A DNA stretch of 64,000 nucleotides from Streptomyces sp. JHA26 (lineage in GTDB: Bacteria > Actinomycetota > Actinomycetes > Streptomycetales > Streptomycetaceae): positions 31,978-95,977 of the forward strand of contig NZ_BDJC01000025.1 in assembly GCF_002005565.1 (NCBI RefSeq). Reading direction: 5' to 3'. Under the pieces are notes generated by a model. It did not search any database and was not told the origin of the DNA. It saw only the letters and a list, made by a program, of their open reading frames with translations. Both the position numbers and the translations under genes were made by a program. Below, piece by piece: positions 1 through 10,888 of this stretch (positions within the stretch are counted from its first letter, which is position 1; each line of letters begins with the position of its first letter).

Positions 1-122
1 TGCACGCCGGGATGTTCGCCCTCCAGGACATGGAGGGCGACCCCGAGAAGAGGCGCGAGGCCGTGCTCGAGGTCGCCACCGACCTGGTGACCCAGGCGCA
101 CCGGGGAGCCGGGGGCTCCTGA
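1..122 (+). CDS. C-terminal end of an unidentified gene (partial)
   Basis: An open frame enters from outside the window and stops at TGA 120-122. The visible 39 residues are mostly helical and charged (HAGMFALQDMEGDPEKRREA, then VLEVATDLVTQAHRGAGGS). This would fit the last helix of a TetR-type regulator or another helical protein, but there is not enough to name a family. Codon use is typical of the neighbourhood. The next gene is convergent and ends 57 bases downstream. Confidence 0.45.
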   Translation, partial: HAGMFALQDMEGDPEKRREAVLEVATDLVTQAHRGAGGS

Positions 123-179
123 CCGGCCGCGTTCAGCCGGCCGAGGGGCGCGCGTCCCGAACGGTGGGCCGCGTCACGT

Positions 180-851
180 TCAGACGGTCACACCGTGGGC
201 GCGCAGGAAGGCGACCGGGTCGACGGCGGAGCCGTAGTTCGGGGTCGTGCGGATCTCGAAGTGCAGGTGCGGGCCGCTGGAGTTGCCGGTGTTGCCGGAC
301 TTGGCGATGTGCTGGCCGGTCTTCACGACCTGGCCGATCCGCACGTCGATCCGCGACAGGTGGGCGTACTGGGAGTACGTGCCGTTGCCGTGCTTGATGA
401 CGATGGCGTTGCCGTAGGCGGGGCCGTCACCGGCGCCGTTGCCGCCGGCCTTGACGACGGTGCCGCCGTGGGCGGCCACGACGTCGGTACCGAGCGGCAC
501 GGCGAAGTCCTGGCCGCTGTGCTTGTGCGCCCACATACCGCCGTTCTGGGCGAACTTCGCGCTGAGCGCGTACTTCTTGACCGGGTCCACCCAGGAGGCC
601 GCGCTCTTCTGGGCGGCGGCCTTCTTGGTGCTCACGGCGGCCTTCTCGGCCTTCGCGGCCTTGGCCTGCGCCGCTGCCTGGGCCTCCACGGCGTTCGCGA
701 CGGTGGAGGTACCGGTGGCCGACGTGGTGCCGTTGGCGGCCGCGACCCCTGCTCCCAGTGCGACCGAGGCGCCGAGGCCGGCGGCCATCACGGCGGCGCG
801 GGTGCGGACGGTGGTCGTACGGGAAGAGCGGGACGTGACACGCGAGAACAT
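180..851 (-). CDS. Secreted M23 (LytM-type) metallopeptidase
   Basis: Likely cleaves peptide cross-links of peptidoglycan outside the cell. The 223-residue protein opens with an Arg-rich n-region and a hydrophobic stretch (AAVMAAGLGASVALGAGVAAA), that is, a signal peptide. An Ala/Lys-rich, probably helical linker follows. The C-terminal half is the M23 domain with the zinc motifs HSGQD (H111, D115) and HLH (H195, H197), all intact. A longer in-frame start exists at 947. I chose the ATG at 851 because a GAGG ribosome site lies just upstream and the signal peptide then begins correctly. It is a single gene with about 150 bases of untranslated leader if the TATAAT box at 1009-1014 is its promoter. 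The exact bond cleaved is unknown. Confidence 0.9.
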   Translation of the reverse strand: MFSRVTSRSSRTTTVRTRAAVMAAGLGASVALGAGVAAANGTTSATGTSTVANAVEAQAAAQAKAAKAEKAAVSTKKAAAQKSAASWVDPVKKYALSAKFAQNGGMWAHKHSGQDFAVPLGTDVVAAHGGTVVKAGGNGAGDGPAYGNAIVIKHGNGTYSQYAHLSRIDVRIGQVVKTGQHIAKSGNTGNSSGPHLHFEIRTTPNYGSAVDPVAFLRAHGVTV

Positions 852-1399
852 TCGAACCTCATGGGGACGGGAACACAGGAACGCCCCTCCGGCCGGATGC
901 ACAGGCACTCGCCGGGCGGGCTCCACATTGGTAACCCGCCGGGCCATACCGGCACAAAGGTGTGACCTACGACCCCAACTAGTACTTCAGCGCGAAACTT
1001 CCTGACTCATTATAGACCGGCCATTCCGGACAAAACCAGCTCAGAGCCCTGCATACGGGCCGGCACCCAGGGACGATCTGTCCGCTTTCCTGGCACTTGC
1101 GAAGCCGACTATTCCTCTTAGTACCGGGCAAATCGCCTGTGCGGCACATCACCGGGGGCCATGATCGAGAGGCCGGTGGATGTGACCCGGGCTACTCGCC
1201 TCCCGGTCGACACACCACCCGCACAAGGCCGTTCAGGCGCCCCGAATCGTGGCCGAGGCCACACCGAACGGGCCCGTCACGTGGCACTACTCCCCGGTAA
1301 CCCAATCGTTGCCGACCCGCCACTTGTCCTGGCGAACATGAACGCGTCAATTTTGGTGCCGTCAGGCATCCGCGCAGGCATGAGAGGACCCCACCCCCC
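852..1399. other. 548-bp divergent intergenic region (M23 peptidase / HAD phosphatase)
   Basis: No convincing gene. It holds the probable promoter of the M23 gene (TATAAT on minus at 1009-1014) and a leader that can fold: GGCGGG and GCCCGCC arms pair in the stretch 913-941 on the minus strand. The half next to the phosphatase is less G/C-rich than the genes and ends in AGAGGA 12 bases before the ATG at 1400. I see no clear minus-35 for either gene. Confidence 0.5.
1009..1014 (-). promoter_or_regulatory. Predicted -10 box of the M23 peptidase gene
   Basis: A perfect TATAAT on the minus strand, rare in this DNA, lies about 150 bases before the chosen ATG. The -35 region 17 bases upstream is poor (GGTTTT), so the promoter may need an activator or an alternative sigma factor. 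Confidence 0.5.
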
Positions 1400-2101
1400 A
1401 TGACCGAACAGAACGGACAGACCAGACAGGCCGGTCGGACCGCCCAGGAGGGACCGGCGGGACGGACCGGGCGCACCTGGAAGCGCGCCCTCGGCACCGC
1501 CGCCGTCACCGCGGCCGCGCTCACCGCGACCGTCACCCCGGCCGACGCCGCCCCCGCCGCGGTCACCGGTACGGCAGCCGGGACGGCCACCGCGGTCGCC
1601 GCCGCCGACGTCGACTACGCCACCTGGCAGCGGGACGTCCGGGCCGTGATGGACCAGGCCCTGCCGTACCTGAAGGAGCGGATCGCCGACGCCGCACCCG
1701 GCGAGAAGCAGGCGATCGTCCTCGACGTCGACAACACCTCCCTGGAGACCGACTTCGGCTTCAGCTACCCGCAGCCCGCCAACCGCCCGGTCCTGGAGGC
1801 CGCCCGCTACGCCCAGGAGCACGGCGTCGCCCTCTTCTTCGTCACCGCCCGGCCGGGCATCATCGCGGCGCCCACCGAGTGGAACCTCGACCACGCCGGC
1901 TACGCGTCCTCCGGCCTCTACGTCCGCGGCTTCCTCGACCTGTTCCGCGACGTGGCCGAGTACAAGACCGCGCAGCGCGCCCGCATCGAGTCGAAGGGCT
2001 ACACGATCATCGCCAACATCGGCAACACCCCCACCGACCTGTCGGGCGGCCACGCCGAGAAGACGTTCAAGCTGCCGGACTACGACGGCCAGTTGTCCTG
2101 A
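1400..2101 (+). CDS. Secreted HAD-superfamily acid phosphatase
   Basis: Probably hydrolyses phosphomonoesters outside the cell. The 233-residue protein has a polar N-terminus, a hydrophobic signal segment ending near AADVDYA (about residues 32-72), and the HAD core: motif I DVDNTS (D109 nucleophile, D111 acid), motif II VTAR, a motif III Lys in EYKTAQR, and a motif IV region NIGNTPTDLSGG. It resembles class B / plant VSP-like acid phosphatases. The start is the ATG at 1400 with AGAGGA upstream; the spacing of 12 is long. It lies 43 bases before the NACHT gene on the same strand, but TAGGCT in that gap suggests the NACHT gene has its own promoter. Substrate unknown. Confidence 0.85.
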   Translation: MTEQNGQTRQAGRTAQEGPAGRTGRTWKRALGTAAVTAAALTATVTPADAAPAAVTGTAAGTATAVAAADVDYATWQRDVRAVMDQALPYLKERIADAAPGEKQAIVLDVDNTSLETDFGFSYPQPANRPVLEAARYAQEHGVALFFVTARPGIIAAPTEWNLDHAGYASSGLYVRGFLDLFRDVAEYKTAQRARIESKGYTIIANIGNTPTDLSGGHAEKTFKLPDYDGQLS

Positions 2102-2144
2102 CCCCCGATAGGCTCCCCCCGTCGACCGACCACGGGGGTGGCGC

Positions 2145-5100
2145 ATGGAACCGGCGGTACTCGGCGGGAAGTTGGCGTCCGGCCTGGTCGCCCCGCTGGT
2201 GAAGAAGCTGTTCGTGAGCGGCGGTCCCGGAGCCGGGCTGGTCGACAAGCCGGTCCGGCTGACGGACCTCGTCTCCTTCCGCGGCGAGAAGCGCACCCTC
2301 GGCGACCGGGACGTACGCAAGCTCGCCGGGCGGTTGGTCGAGGCGGCCGTGGACTCCCCCGGCGAGGCGCCCTTCCCGGCCGACGAGACGCAGGCCGTCA
2401 CCGACGCCCTGACGGTCCGTCTCCTCGCCCTGGGCGGGCTGGACATGGACGACGTCCAGGCGGTCCGGCTGGGCCACCGGGAGCTGGCCGCACACCTGCG
2501 CCGGCACGCTCCCGGGGCCGGGGACGGCCTGTCCGCCGACGCGCGCTGCTTCCTCGACTCCGCCACGGAGTGGGCCTGCCTGCACGTCCTGGAGTTCTTC
2601 ACCCGGCGCTCGACGTTCGTGGCACGGACCCTGGTGGAACAGACCCGCTCCCAGACGGAACTGATCGCCAAGGTCGACGAGCTGCTCGCCCGCACCCCGC
2701 GCCCGGACGCCCGGGACACCGCGTTCGAGCGCCGGTACCTGCCGTACGTGGCCGAACGGCACAACCACCTCACCATCTACGGCCTCGACCTGCGCGACTC
2801 CCCCGACCGCTGGCCCCTCGAGGTCGCCTACCTGAGCCTGGAGGCGACCGTCGGCGGGGAGACCGGCCGGGACGGCGTGCCCGGCGAGGACGCACCGGCC
2901 CGCACCGGGCGGATGCCCGCCGACACGGCGCTCGACCAGGAACCCCGGGTGCTGCTGCGCGGCGACGCGGGCTCCGGCAAGACGACCCTGGTGCAGTGGC
3001 TGGCGGTGACCGCGGCCCGGGAGGGCACGCGCGTCCCGTTCGTCCTCCCCCTGCGCACCCTGGTCCGCACCGGCCCCCTGCCGGCCCCGTCCGCCTTCCT
3101 CGGCGCGGTCGGCTGCCCGCTGTCACCGCCGGACGGCTGGGCGGACCGCGTCCTGACGGCGGGCCGCGCACTGGTCATGGTCGACGGCCTGGACGAGATC
3201 CCGCAGGCCGACCGTCACGCCACCCGGGACTGGCTGAGCGGCCTCCTCCACGCCTACTCCGGCAACCACTGGCTGCTGACCACCCGGCCCACCGCCGTAC
3301 GCCCCGACTGGCTCGCCCGGGAACGCTTCGAGGAACTCTCCCTCGCGCCGATGGGCCGGGCGGAGGTCGCCACCTTCGTCCACCGCTGGCACGAGGCCGC
3401 CCGCGCCCCCGAGTACGAGTGGCGGCTGCTGGACGCCCTGGGCACCAAGCGCGACCTGTCCCGCCTCGCCACCAACCCGCTGATGTGCGGCCTGATCTGC
3501 GCCCTGCACCGCGAACGCCGCGGCTACCTGCCCACCGGCCGCAAGGAGCTGTACGACGCCGCACTCACCATGCTGCTCGCCCGCCGGGACCGCGAACGGG
3601 GCATGGGCCCCGTGGACGGCCCGGAGCCGGGCGAGGAGGCCCGGCTCGAACTGCTGCAGCGCATCGCCTACGCCCTGGTCCTCAGCGGTCGGCAGGAGAT
3701 GACGCTGGAGACGGCGGAGGGCATCGTGGACCGGGCCCTGCCCGCCCTCGGCCCCGTCTCCGGGCAGCGGGACGCCGCCGCGGTGCTGCGGTCCCTGCTG
3801 TTGCGCAGCGGCGTGCTGCGCCGCCCGGCCGAGGGCGTCCTGGACTTCGTCCACCGCACCTTCCAGGACTACCTGGCGGCCCGCTACGCGGTCGAGGAGG
3901 GCCATCTCGGCGTGCTCACCGGCCACGCCGAGGACACCGAGTGGGAGGACGTCATCCGCATGGCCGTGGCCCACGCCCGGCCCCGCGAACGCGTCTCCGT
4001 GCTCAGGGAGCTGCTGAACGGGGACGACCCCCGGCTCACCCTGCTGGCCCTGGCCTGCCTGGAGCACGCCGCGGCCCTCGATCCGGCGGTACGGGCGGAG
4101 GTGGAGGAGCGGGCCGCCGAGCTGATCCCGCCGCGTACGGCCGAGGCCGCCCGGGAGCTGGCGGGTGCGGGGCCGCTGGTGCTGGAACTGCTGCCGGGGC
4201 CAGAGGGCCTGTCGCCCGAGGAGGCGCTGGGCGTCACGGTCACCGCCTCGGTCCTGGGCGGCGAGGAACCCGACGGCGCCCTCACCGTCCTGCGCCGCTT
4301 CCGGGACCACGCCGACCTCCACGTGCGGCGGCAGCTCGTGGGCACGTGGCACCGCTTCGACGCCGAGGAGTACGCGGCCGAGGTCCTGGACCACCTGGAC
4401 CGGGCGGAGCTCGTCCTCGCCTGCGACACGCCCGAGCAGCTCTCGGCGCTCGCCGGAATGCGTCCGTGGAACAGACTGAGCATCTCGGGGAGGTACTCGG
4501 CCGAGGACCTCGCGGCCCGGGTGCCCGAGCCCTCGGCGGTGACCGAGCTGACCCTCACCGACAACCCGCTGCTGACGGACCTGGACGCCCTGGGCCGCTT
4601 CACCTCGCTGACGCGGCTGACGTACCACAAGTGCCCGAACGCACGCGGCCTGGACCGGTTGGCGGGGCTCGGCCTGACCGAACTCGTCCTCGGCGCCGAC
4701 ACCGACCCCTCGGGGATCCGGTCCCTCACGTCCTTGACCCTGCTCTCGCTGACTCCGGGGCTGCCGGGCGCCGATCTCACCGAGGCGCTGCCCGCCGACG
4801 CCCCGCTGAGCTTCCTCTACCTGGGCGACACGTGCACGGAGCCGGGCGGGCTGCGGGGGCTCGGTCGCTGGAGGACGCTGCAGACCCTCAGCCTCGGCGC
4901 GCTGACCACGGAGCTGACGGAGGACGACTGGCGGGAGGTCGCCTCCCTGCCCGCGCTCACCCGCCTGTACCTGAACGCGGCGATCCTCCGGGAGGTGCCG
5001 GCCTCCATCGGCCGTATGCCCGAGCTGCCGGGCATCGAGGTGCTGACGGTCCACGACATGGAGGGCACCGAACACCTCGCGGCGCTCGCGGCCCGGCTGC

Positions 5101-5207
5101 CGGGCCTGCACCGGGTGACCCTCTCGAACCGCCCCGGCCACTCCTTCCCCGTGTCCGGCTTCCGTCCGGTCTTCCCCGGCGCCGACGTGGTCCTGAACGA
5201 ACGCTGA
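2145..5207 (+). CDS. NACHT-domain STAND ATPase with C-terminal leucine-rich repeats
   Basis: A 1,020-residue signal-transduction ATPase. In order: an all-helical N-terminal region (1-190) with no recognised catalytic effector; a linker; a NACHT ATPase with Walker A GDAGSGKTT (273-281), Walker B LVMVDGLDE (343-351, the DGLDE form typical of NACHT), a sensor-like LLTTRP stretch and a winged-helix region ending in FVHRTFQDYLAARYA; then Leu-rich helical repeats; then about eight leucine-rich repeats from residue 790 (VTELTLTDNPLLTDLDALGR and similar). Bacterial NACHT proteins include antiphage defence proteins, in which the repeats sense a ligand and the N-terminus acts. That role is inference here. 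It is alone between a phosphatase and clpC, with a strong terminator behind it. Confidence 0.88.
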   Translation: MEPAVLGGKLASGLVAPLVKKLFVSGGPGAGLVDKPVRLTDLVSFRGEKRTLGDRDVRKLAGRLVEAAVDSPGEAPFPADETQAVTDALTVRLLALGGLDMDDVQAVRLGHRELAAHLRRHAPGAGDGLSADARCFLDSATEWACLHVLEFFTRRSTFVARTLVEQTRSQTELIAKVDELLARTPRPDARDTAFERRYLPYVAERHNHLTIYGLDLRDSPDRWPLEVAYLSLEATVGGETGRDGVPGEDAPARTGRMPADTALDQEPRVLLRGDAGSGKTTLVQWLAVTAAREGTRVPFVLPLRTLVRTGPLPAPSAFLGAVGCPLSPPDGWADRVLTAGRALVMVDGLDEIPQADRHATRDWLSGLLHAYSGNHWLLTTRPTAVRPDWLARERFEELSLAPMGRAEVATFVHRWHEAARAPEYEWRLLDALGTKRDLSRLATNPLMCGLICALHRERRGYLPTGRKELYDAALTMLLARRDRERGMGPVDGPEPGEEARLELLQRIAYALVLSGRQEMTLETAEGIVDRALPALGPVSGQRDAAAVLRSLLLRSGVLRRPAEGVLDFVHRTFQDYLAARYAVEEGHLGVLTGHAEDTEWEDVIRMAVAHARPRERVSVLRELLNGDDPRLTLLALACLEHAAALDPAVRAEVEERAAELIPPRTAEAARELAGAGPLVLELLPGPEGLSPEEALGVTVTASVLGGEEPDGALTVLRRFRDHADLHVRRQLVGTWHRFDAEEYAAEVLDHLDRAELVLACDTPEQLSALAGMRPWNRLSISGRYSAEDLAARVPEPSAVTELTLTDNPLLTDLDALGRFTSLTRLTYHKCPNARGLDRLAGLGLTELVLGADTDPSGIRSLTSLTLLSLTPGLPGADLTEALPADAPLSFLYLGDTCTEPGGLRGLGRWRTLQTLSLGALTTELTEDDWREVASLPALTRLYLNAAILREVPASIGRMPELPGIEVLTVHDMEGTEHLAALAARLPGLHRVTLSNRPGHSFPVSGFRPVFPGADVVLNER

Positions 5208-5218
5208 CCGGGCATGCG

Positions 5219-5260
5219 GAAGGGGCCGCCCCGGGACCGGAGTCCCGGGGCGGCCCCTTC
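5219..5260. terminator. Bidirectional terminator, 19-bp perfect stem
   Basis: A perfect 19-bp inverted repeat (arms 5219-5237 and 5242-5260, loop CGGA) lies between the convergent NACHT and clpC genes. The symmetry suits both directions. No long T-run follows, as is common in Streptomyces. Confidence 0.9.
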
Positions 5261-5279
5261 ACGGGCTCACCCCGAAGGG

Positions 5280-7805
<2,526 letters not shown>

Positions 7806-8187
7806 CGTTAATCGCTCCTCAGAGCGGTCAGGCAGTGGGGGGAACTTCCCCTCCCTGTCCTTCCGCAGCTTAGTCCCGCAAGCGGGGACCGCTCATTCCA
7901 ACTGCCGACACCGTCGATGGCCTCCTGACCCCTGACGCCGACATCTGCCACAACCCGATGGTGCGAGACGATGTTCCCGCAGGCCAGGCACTTACCCCGC
8001 TCGCCAGTACGCCGATGGCGAACGTGAGACGGCCCGTTCCGCGTGTCGCCCCCTCCCACTAGGGATGTCTTACCCGCTGGGACGGACACTCCATGCCGCG
8101 CGCACCGGTTCCCTCCGCTACGGGCGAACAACCTTGCACCACCCCACACCCCCGCGCGCTCCTTTTTCCGGAACCCGGAGGAACCGC
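7806..8187. other. 382-bp divergent region upstream of clpC
   Basis: No gene seen. It must hold the clpC promoter (minus) and that of the TTG-start gene at 8188 (plus). A short hairpin with CCCGC/GCGGG arms (about 7872-7886) is visible, and TCGCC/GGCGA half sites near 8009-8029 are the only candidate regulator site. I could not match a ClgR or HAIR consensus with confidence. Confidence 0.4.
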
Positions 8188-8856
8188 TTGACCACCCAGC
8201 GTAACCCGAGCGCCTTTTCGACGGTTGCAGGTGGCATGGCCGGCGTCCTGCCCACGACCTCCCCGGTGCCGTTCCCCCGTCGGCCGCCCGAAGGGGGCGG
8301 CGGGGCGTGGGAACGGGTGCGGTCCTGGTACGAGAGCGGGCTCGGCTGGCCGACGGCGCCCGGAACCCCCGTACGGCTTCGCGTGGGGGTTCGCTTCGAC
8401 GTCCTCGACGTTCCGGCCGAGGCCGGTCACGCGGCGCTGCGGCGCCGGACGCACGGCTTCCCGGTGGCGCTCCGGGGCGAGCGGATGCTGCTGCTCGTGG
8501 CCGCGGGGGGTGCGGACGAGCTGCCCGGGCTGCTGGACTGGCTGGAGTGGGGCTCCCTGGCGCTCGACCTGCGGGCGGTCGGCGCGGGCGGTCTCCTGGA
8601 CGCGCCCCTGCCCCCGGAGTCCGCTCCGGCCGGCCCGTCGTCGTCGCCCTCGGGGGCGCCGGCGCCGACGGGCCGTGACGTTTCACAGGGGGCCGCCGTG
8701 TGGCTGCGGCCCCCCGAGACGGGGAGCGAGGTCGAGACCTCGCTGCCGACGCTGTCGGCCCCGGGCGGCGCGGTGACCGCTCCCGACCTGGCGCGTCTGG
8801 TGCACACGCTGGCGACGCAGTGCCACCGGATCCGGCTCTCCCGGGCGCCGCGCTGA
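8188..8856 (+). CDS. Conserved Streptomyces protein of unknown function
   Basis: A 222-residue protein with no recognised catalytic motif. The middle (VRLRVGVRFDVLDVPAEAGH ... LLDWLEWGSLALDL ... QGAAVWLRPP) recalls the N-terminal primase/polymerase-like domain of some Streptomyces proteins, but I cannot assign it. A Pro/Ser/Ala-rich linker splits it near residue 155. I set the start at TTG 8188, where GGAGGAA lies four bases upstream; the ATG at 8065 has no ribosome site, and the intervening residues look non-coding. The C-terminus (LVHTLATQCHRIRLSR) is basic. It sits alone between clpC and lsr2, both on the other strand. Confidence 0.75.
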   Translation: MTTQRNPSAFSTVAGGMAGVLPTTSPVPFPRRPPEGGGGAWERVRSWYESGLGWPTAPGTPVRLRVGVRFDVLDVPAEAGHAALRRRTHGFPVALRGERMLLLVAAGGADELPGLLDWLEWGSLALDLRAVGAGGLLDAPLPPESAPAGPSSSPSGAPAPTGRDVSQGAAVWLRPPETGSEVETSLPTLSAPGGAVTAPDLARLVHTLATQCHRIRLSRAPR

Positions 8857-8922
8857 GGACGTGCGGGTCGGCAGCGGGCGGACCGGGTGTGTGCGGACCG
8901 GCTCGGTGACGTGACCGGACGA

Positions 8923-9258
8923 TCAGCCGTTGGCCTCTTCGTAGGCCTGCCGGATCGCCGCGGGGACACGGCCGCGGTCGTTGACCTCGTGGCCGTTCGC
9001 CTTCGCCCAGGCGCGGATCGCCGCGGTGTCCTGGCTGCCGCCCGAGGAAGCGCGCGTCTTGCCGCGACCGCCCGAGGCGCGGCCACCGGTCCGGCGGCCG
9101 CCCTTCACGTAAGGCTCGAGAAGACCGCGGAGCTTCTCCGCATTGGCGGTGGTGAGATCGATCTCGTACGTCTTGCCGTCCAGCGCGAACGTCACCGTCT
9201 CGTCCGCCTCGCCGCCGTCGAGGTCATCGACAAGAAGGACCTGAACCTTCTGTGCCAC
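8923..9258 (-). CDS. lsr2: Nucleoid-associated silencing protein Lsr2
   Basis: Small DNA-bridging protein that binds AT-rich DNA in the minor groove and silences acquired and specialised-metabolism genes. The 111 residues give the canonical layout: an N-terminal dimerisation domain (MAQKVQVLLVDDLDGGEADE onward, residues 1-60), a basic Gly/Arg linker, and the C-terminal DNA-binding domain with the AT-hook-like RGR (VNDRGRVPAAIRQAYEEANG). The start is GTG 9258, with AAAGGAAA upstream and the usual MAQKVQV beginning; an in-frame ATG 15 bases earlier is less likely. It is a single gene. Its promoter region carries a TATAAC box and a 12-bp palindrome. Confidence 0.97.
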   Translation of the reverse strand: MAQKVQVLLVDDLDGGEADETVTFALDGKTYEIDLTTANAEKLRGLLEPYVKGGRRTGGRASGGRGKTRASSGGSQDTAAIRAWAKANGHEVNDRGRVPAAIRQAYEEANG

Positions 9259-9578
9259 CGGATTTCCTTTCATCGATAACGTGAGGGCCGGAGGTCCGTC
9301 GGCATCCGCCGTATCGCCGTCCCTTGTTATATGCAGTACTGCAGTACGCCGGAAAGCAAACCGCTTTTGCCGGAAAAACACAAACCCCCGGCGTGAACCC
9401 GCGGCCCGCTCCGCCCCGGAAAGGTGCGCGATTCGGACATAGGGAACCCGGGCGCGGTCCGCCGGTGGAATAAACCTGGCGAGGGGTTGCGGATGCGGGC
9501 GGATGCGAGGGGTTCTCGTGGATCGCCTCTCGGCGACTCCCGACGCCCCTCTGCGGCACTGCGGCTCTCTGCGGACGA
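9259..9578. other. 320-bp region upstream of lsr2
   Basis: No gene. It is AT-richer than the surroundings (for example 9345-9395), fitting a promoter and possibly autoregulation by Lsr2, which prefers AT-rich DNA. The half next to argA shows nothing further. Confidence 0.5.
9326..9347 (-). promoter_or_regulatory. Predicted lsr2 promoter with embedded palindrome
   Basis: On the minus strand TATAAC (9331-9326) is a near-consensus -10. The spacer just upstream contains the perfect 12-bp palindrome GTACTGCAGTAC (9336-9347), and TTCCGG sits at the -35 position (17-base spacer). A palindrome inside the spacer is where a repressor or a MerR-like activator would bind. Confidence 0.6.
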
Positions 9579-10088
9579 TCACAGATGCAGAAGCATCCGG
9601 CTGTTGCCCAAGGTGTTCGGTTTCACCCGTTCGAGACCCAGGAACTCCGCCACGCCCTCGTCATAGGAACGCAGAAGCTCGGCGTAGACATCCGTGTCCA
9701 CGGGCGTCTCCCCGATCTCCACGAAGCCGTGCTTGCTGAAGAAGTCCACTTCGAAGGTGAGACAGAAAACGCGGCGAACACCCAGCCGGCGCGCGGTCTC
9801 CAGCAACTTCTCCAGCAGTCGGTGTCCGACGCCCGCGCCCTTCAGGCCCGGCTTCACCGCGAGGGTCCGGACTTCCGCGAGGTCTTCCCACATCACGTGC
9901 AGGGCGCCGCAGCCGACCACCTCGGCGTTGTCGTCCCGTTCCGCGACCCAGAACTCCTGGATGCTCTCGTAAAGCGTCACCATCGCTTTGTCGAGCAGGA
10001 TGCGGTCACGGACGTACTCGTCGAGGAGCCCGCGTACGGCCGGGACATCGCTGGTGCGGGCCCGCCGGACGGTGATGGCAATTGACAT
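9579..10088 (-). CDS. argA: Amino-acid N-acetyltransferase (short ArgA-type)
   Basis: Makes N-acetylglutamate from glutamate and acetyl-CoA, the first step of arginine synthesis. At 169 residues it is the short stand-alone GNAT form found in actinobacteria, without the amino-acid-kinase domain of E. coli ArgA. The GNAT core is clear: VRTLAVKPGLKGAGVGHRLL is the acetyl-CoA loop (RxxGxG-like), followed by VFCLTFEVDFFSKHGF. The start is ATG 10088; the upstream BlaI gene ends nine bases before it, so the two are probably co-transcribed. No other arginine genes are near. Confidence 0.85.
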   Translation of the reverse strand: MSIAITVRRARTSDVPAVRGLLDEYVRDRILLDKAMVTLYESIQEFWVAERDDNAEVVGCGALHVMWEDLAEVRTLAVKPGLKGAGVGHRLLEKLLETARRLGVRRVFCLTFEVDFFSKHGFVEIGETPVDTDVYAELLRSYDEGVAEFLGLERVKPNTLGNSRMLLHL

Positions 10089-10097
10089 GTGGGGACG

Positions 10098-10508
10098 CTA
10101 TCGCTCGCCGGCGTCCGTCACCGATCCGGGGCCCGGCGCAGGGGTTTCCGGGCCCTGCACGATGCGGATGGCGTCCCTGAGTGCCTGTCGCTGTTCCTCG
10201 CTCATCATGCCGAAGAAGGCGATGAGGGCGGCGGCGGGGTTGTCGCTCTGCGACCACGCGTCGTTCATCAGCGCGGCGGCGTAGGCGGCGCGGGTGGAGA
10301 CCGCCTCATATCGATAGGCCCGGCCTTCCGCCTCGCGGCGCACCCAGCCCTTCTGATGGAGATTGTCCAGAACGGTCATGACGGTGGTGTACGCGATCGA
10401 CCGTTCCTGTTGGAGATCTTCCAGGACTTCTCGAACGGTCACCGGGCGGTTCCACTTCCACACCCGCGTCATGACCGCGTCTTCGAGTTCTCCCAAGGGG
10501 CGAGGCAC
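10098..10508 (-). CDS. BlaI/MecI/CopY-family transcriptional repressor
   Basis: A 136-residue winged-helix repressor. The N-terminus has the family's LGELEDAVMTRVWKWNRPVT and the recognition region IAYTTVMTVLDNLHQKGWV. A helical dimerisation segment follows (AALIAFFGMMSEEQRQALRD). BlaI proteins are usually relieved by a membrane BlaR1-type protease; none is encoded nearby, so the signal is unknown. The start is GTG 10508 with GGGAGG directly before it; a TTG four codons in is an alternative with better spacing. It precedes argA by nine bases. Confidence 0.88.
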   Translation of the reverse strand: MPRPLGELEDAVMTRVWKWNRPVTVREVLEDLQQERSIAYTTVMTVLDNLHQKGWVRREAEGRAYRYEAVSTRAAYAAALMNDAWSQSDNPAAALIAFFGMMSEEQRQALRDAIRIVQGPETPAPGPGSVTDAGER

Positions 10509-10593
10509 CCTCCCGACAATAGTGGGGAATCAGGGCGATCGCGTACTGGACGTGCGCTTTCGCTCACTTTCGTGGGCGACTGGGGCAAAAAGG

Positions 10594-10635
10594 GCGTACG
10601 GCTCGTCCGCGCAGGGGCGCGGAGGAGCCGTACGC
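10594..10635 (-). terminator. Rho-independent terminator of the 59-residue gene
   Basis: An 11-bp perfect stem (10594-10604 with 10625-10635), extended by inner G/C pairs, is followed on the minus strand by CCTTTTT. A real T-run is rare in this DNA and gives the direction: it ends the transcript of the small gene at 10686-10865. Confidence 0.85.
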
Positions 10636-10685
10636 GGGGCTGCGCGGAGCCGTCGGCCGGTGGTGGTGCGGGGAGTGGTGCGTAC

Positions 10686-10865
10686 TCAGGCTTCCGGCTG
10701 CGCGGTCGCCTGGCGGGTGCTCTCCGCCCGTGCGAGGGCGGCGTCGACGGCCGCGTCCTCTTTGGCCTTGCGGGCTCCGCCCTGGGTCTTCACGATCACC
10801 CTGACGACGCCGATGAAGAAGGCCGCCATGACGACCGGGGGGAGGAGCGCGGAGACGTAGTCCAT
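10686..10865 (-). CDS. Small single-span membrane protein, 59 residues
   Basis: ATG 10865 to TGA 10686. It begins MDYVSALLPPVVMAAFFIGV, one hydrophobic membrane segment at about residues 4-24, followed by a basic turn (VRVIVKTQGGARKAKEDAAV) and an Ala/Glu-rich cytoplasmic tail ending ATAQPEA. Codon bias is right, and a T-run terminator lies 51 bases beyond the stop, which supports a real transcript. Function unknown. The gene upstream (10889-11464) is on the same strand, 23 bases away. Confidence 0.8.
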   Translation of the reverse strand: MDYVSALLPPVVMAAFFIGVVRVIVKTQGGARKAKEDAAVDAALARAESTRQATAQPEA

Positions 10866-10888
10866 GGTTCCAGGGTAGCCAGGCCGGT

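Noticed and set aside
852..1020. Possible c-di-AMP (ydaO-type) riboswitch in the leader of the M23 peptidase, as known for other Streptomyces cell-wall hydrolases
   Set aside because: The leader is long and can fold, but I could not find the conserved ydaO core sequences; only G/C stems are visible.
8065..8187. N-terminal extension of the 8188-8856 gene from ATG 8065
   Set aside because: No ribosome site at 8065 and low-complexity residues, whereas TTG 8188 has GGAGGAA at good spacing.
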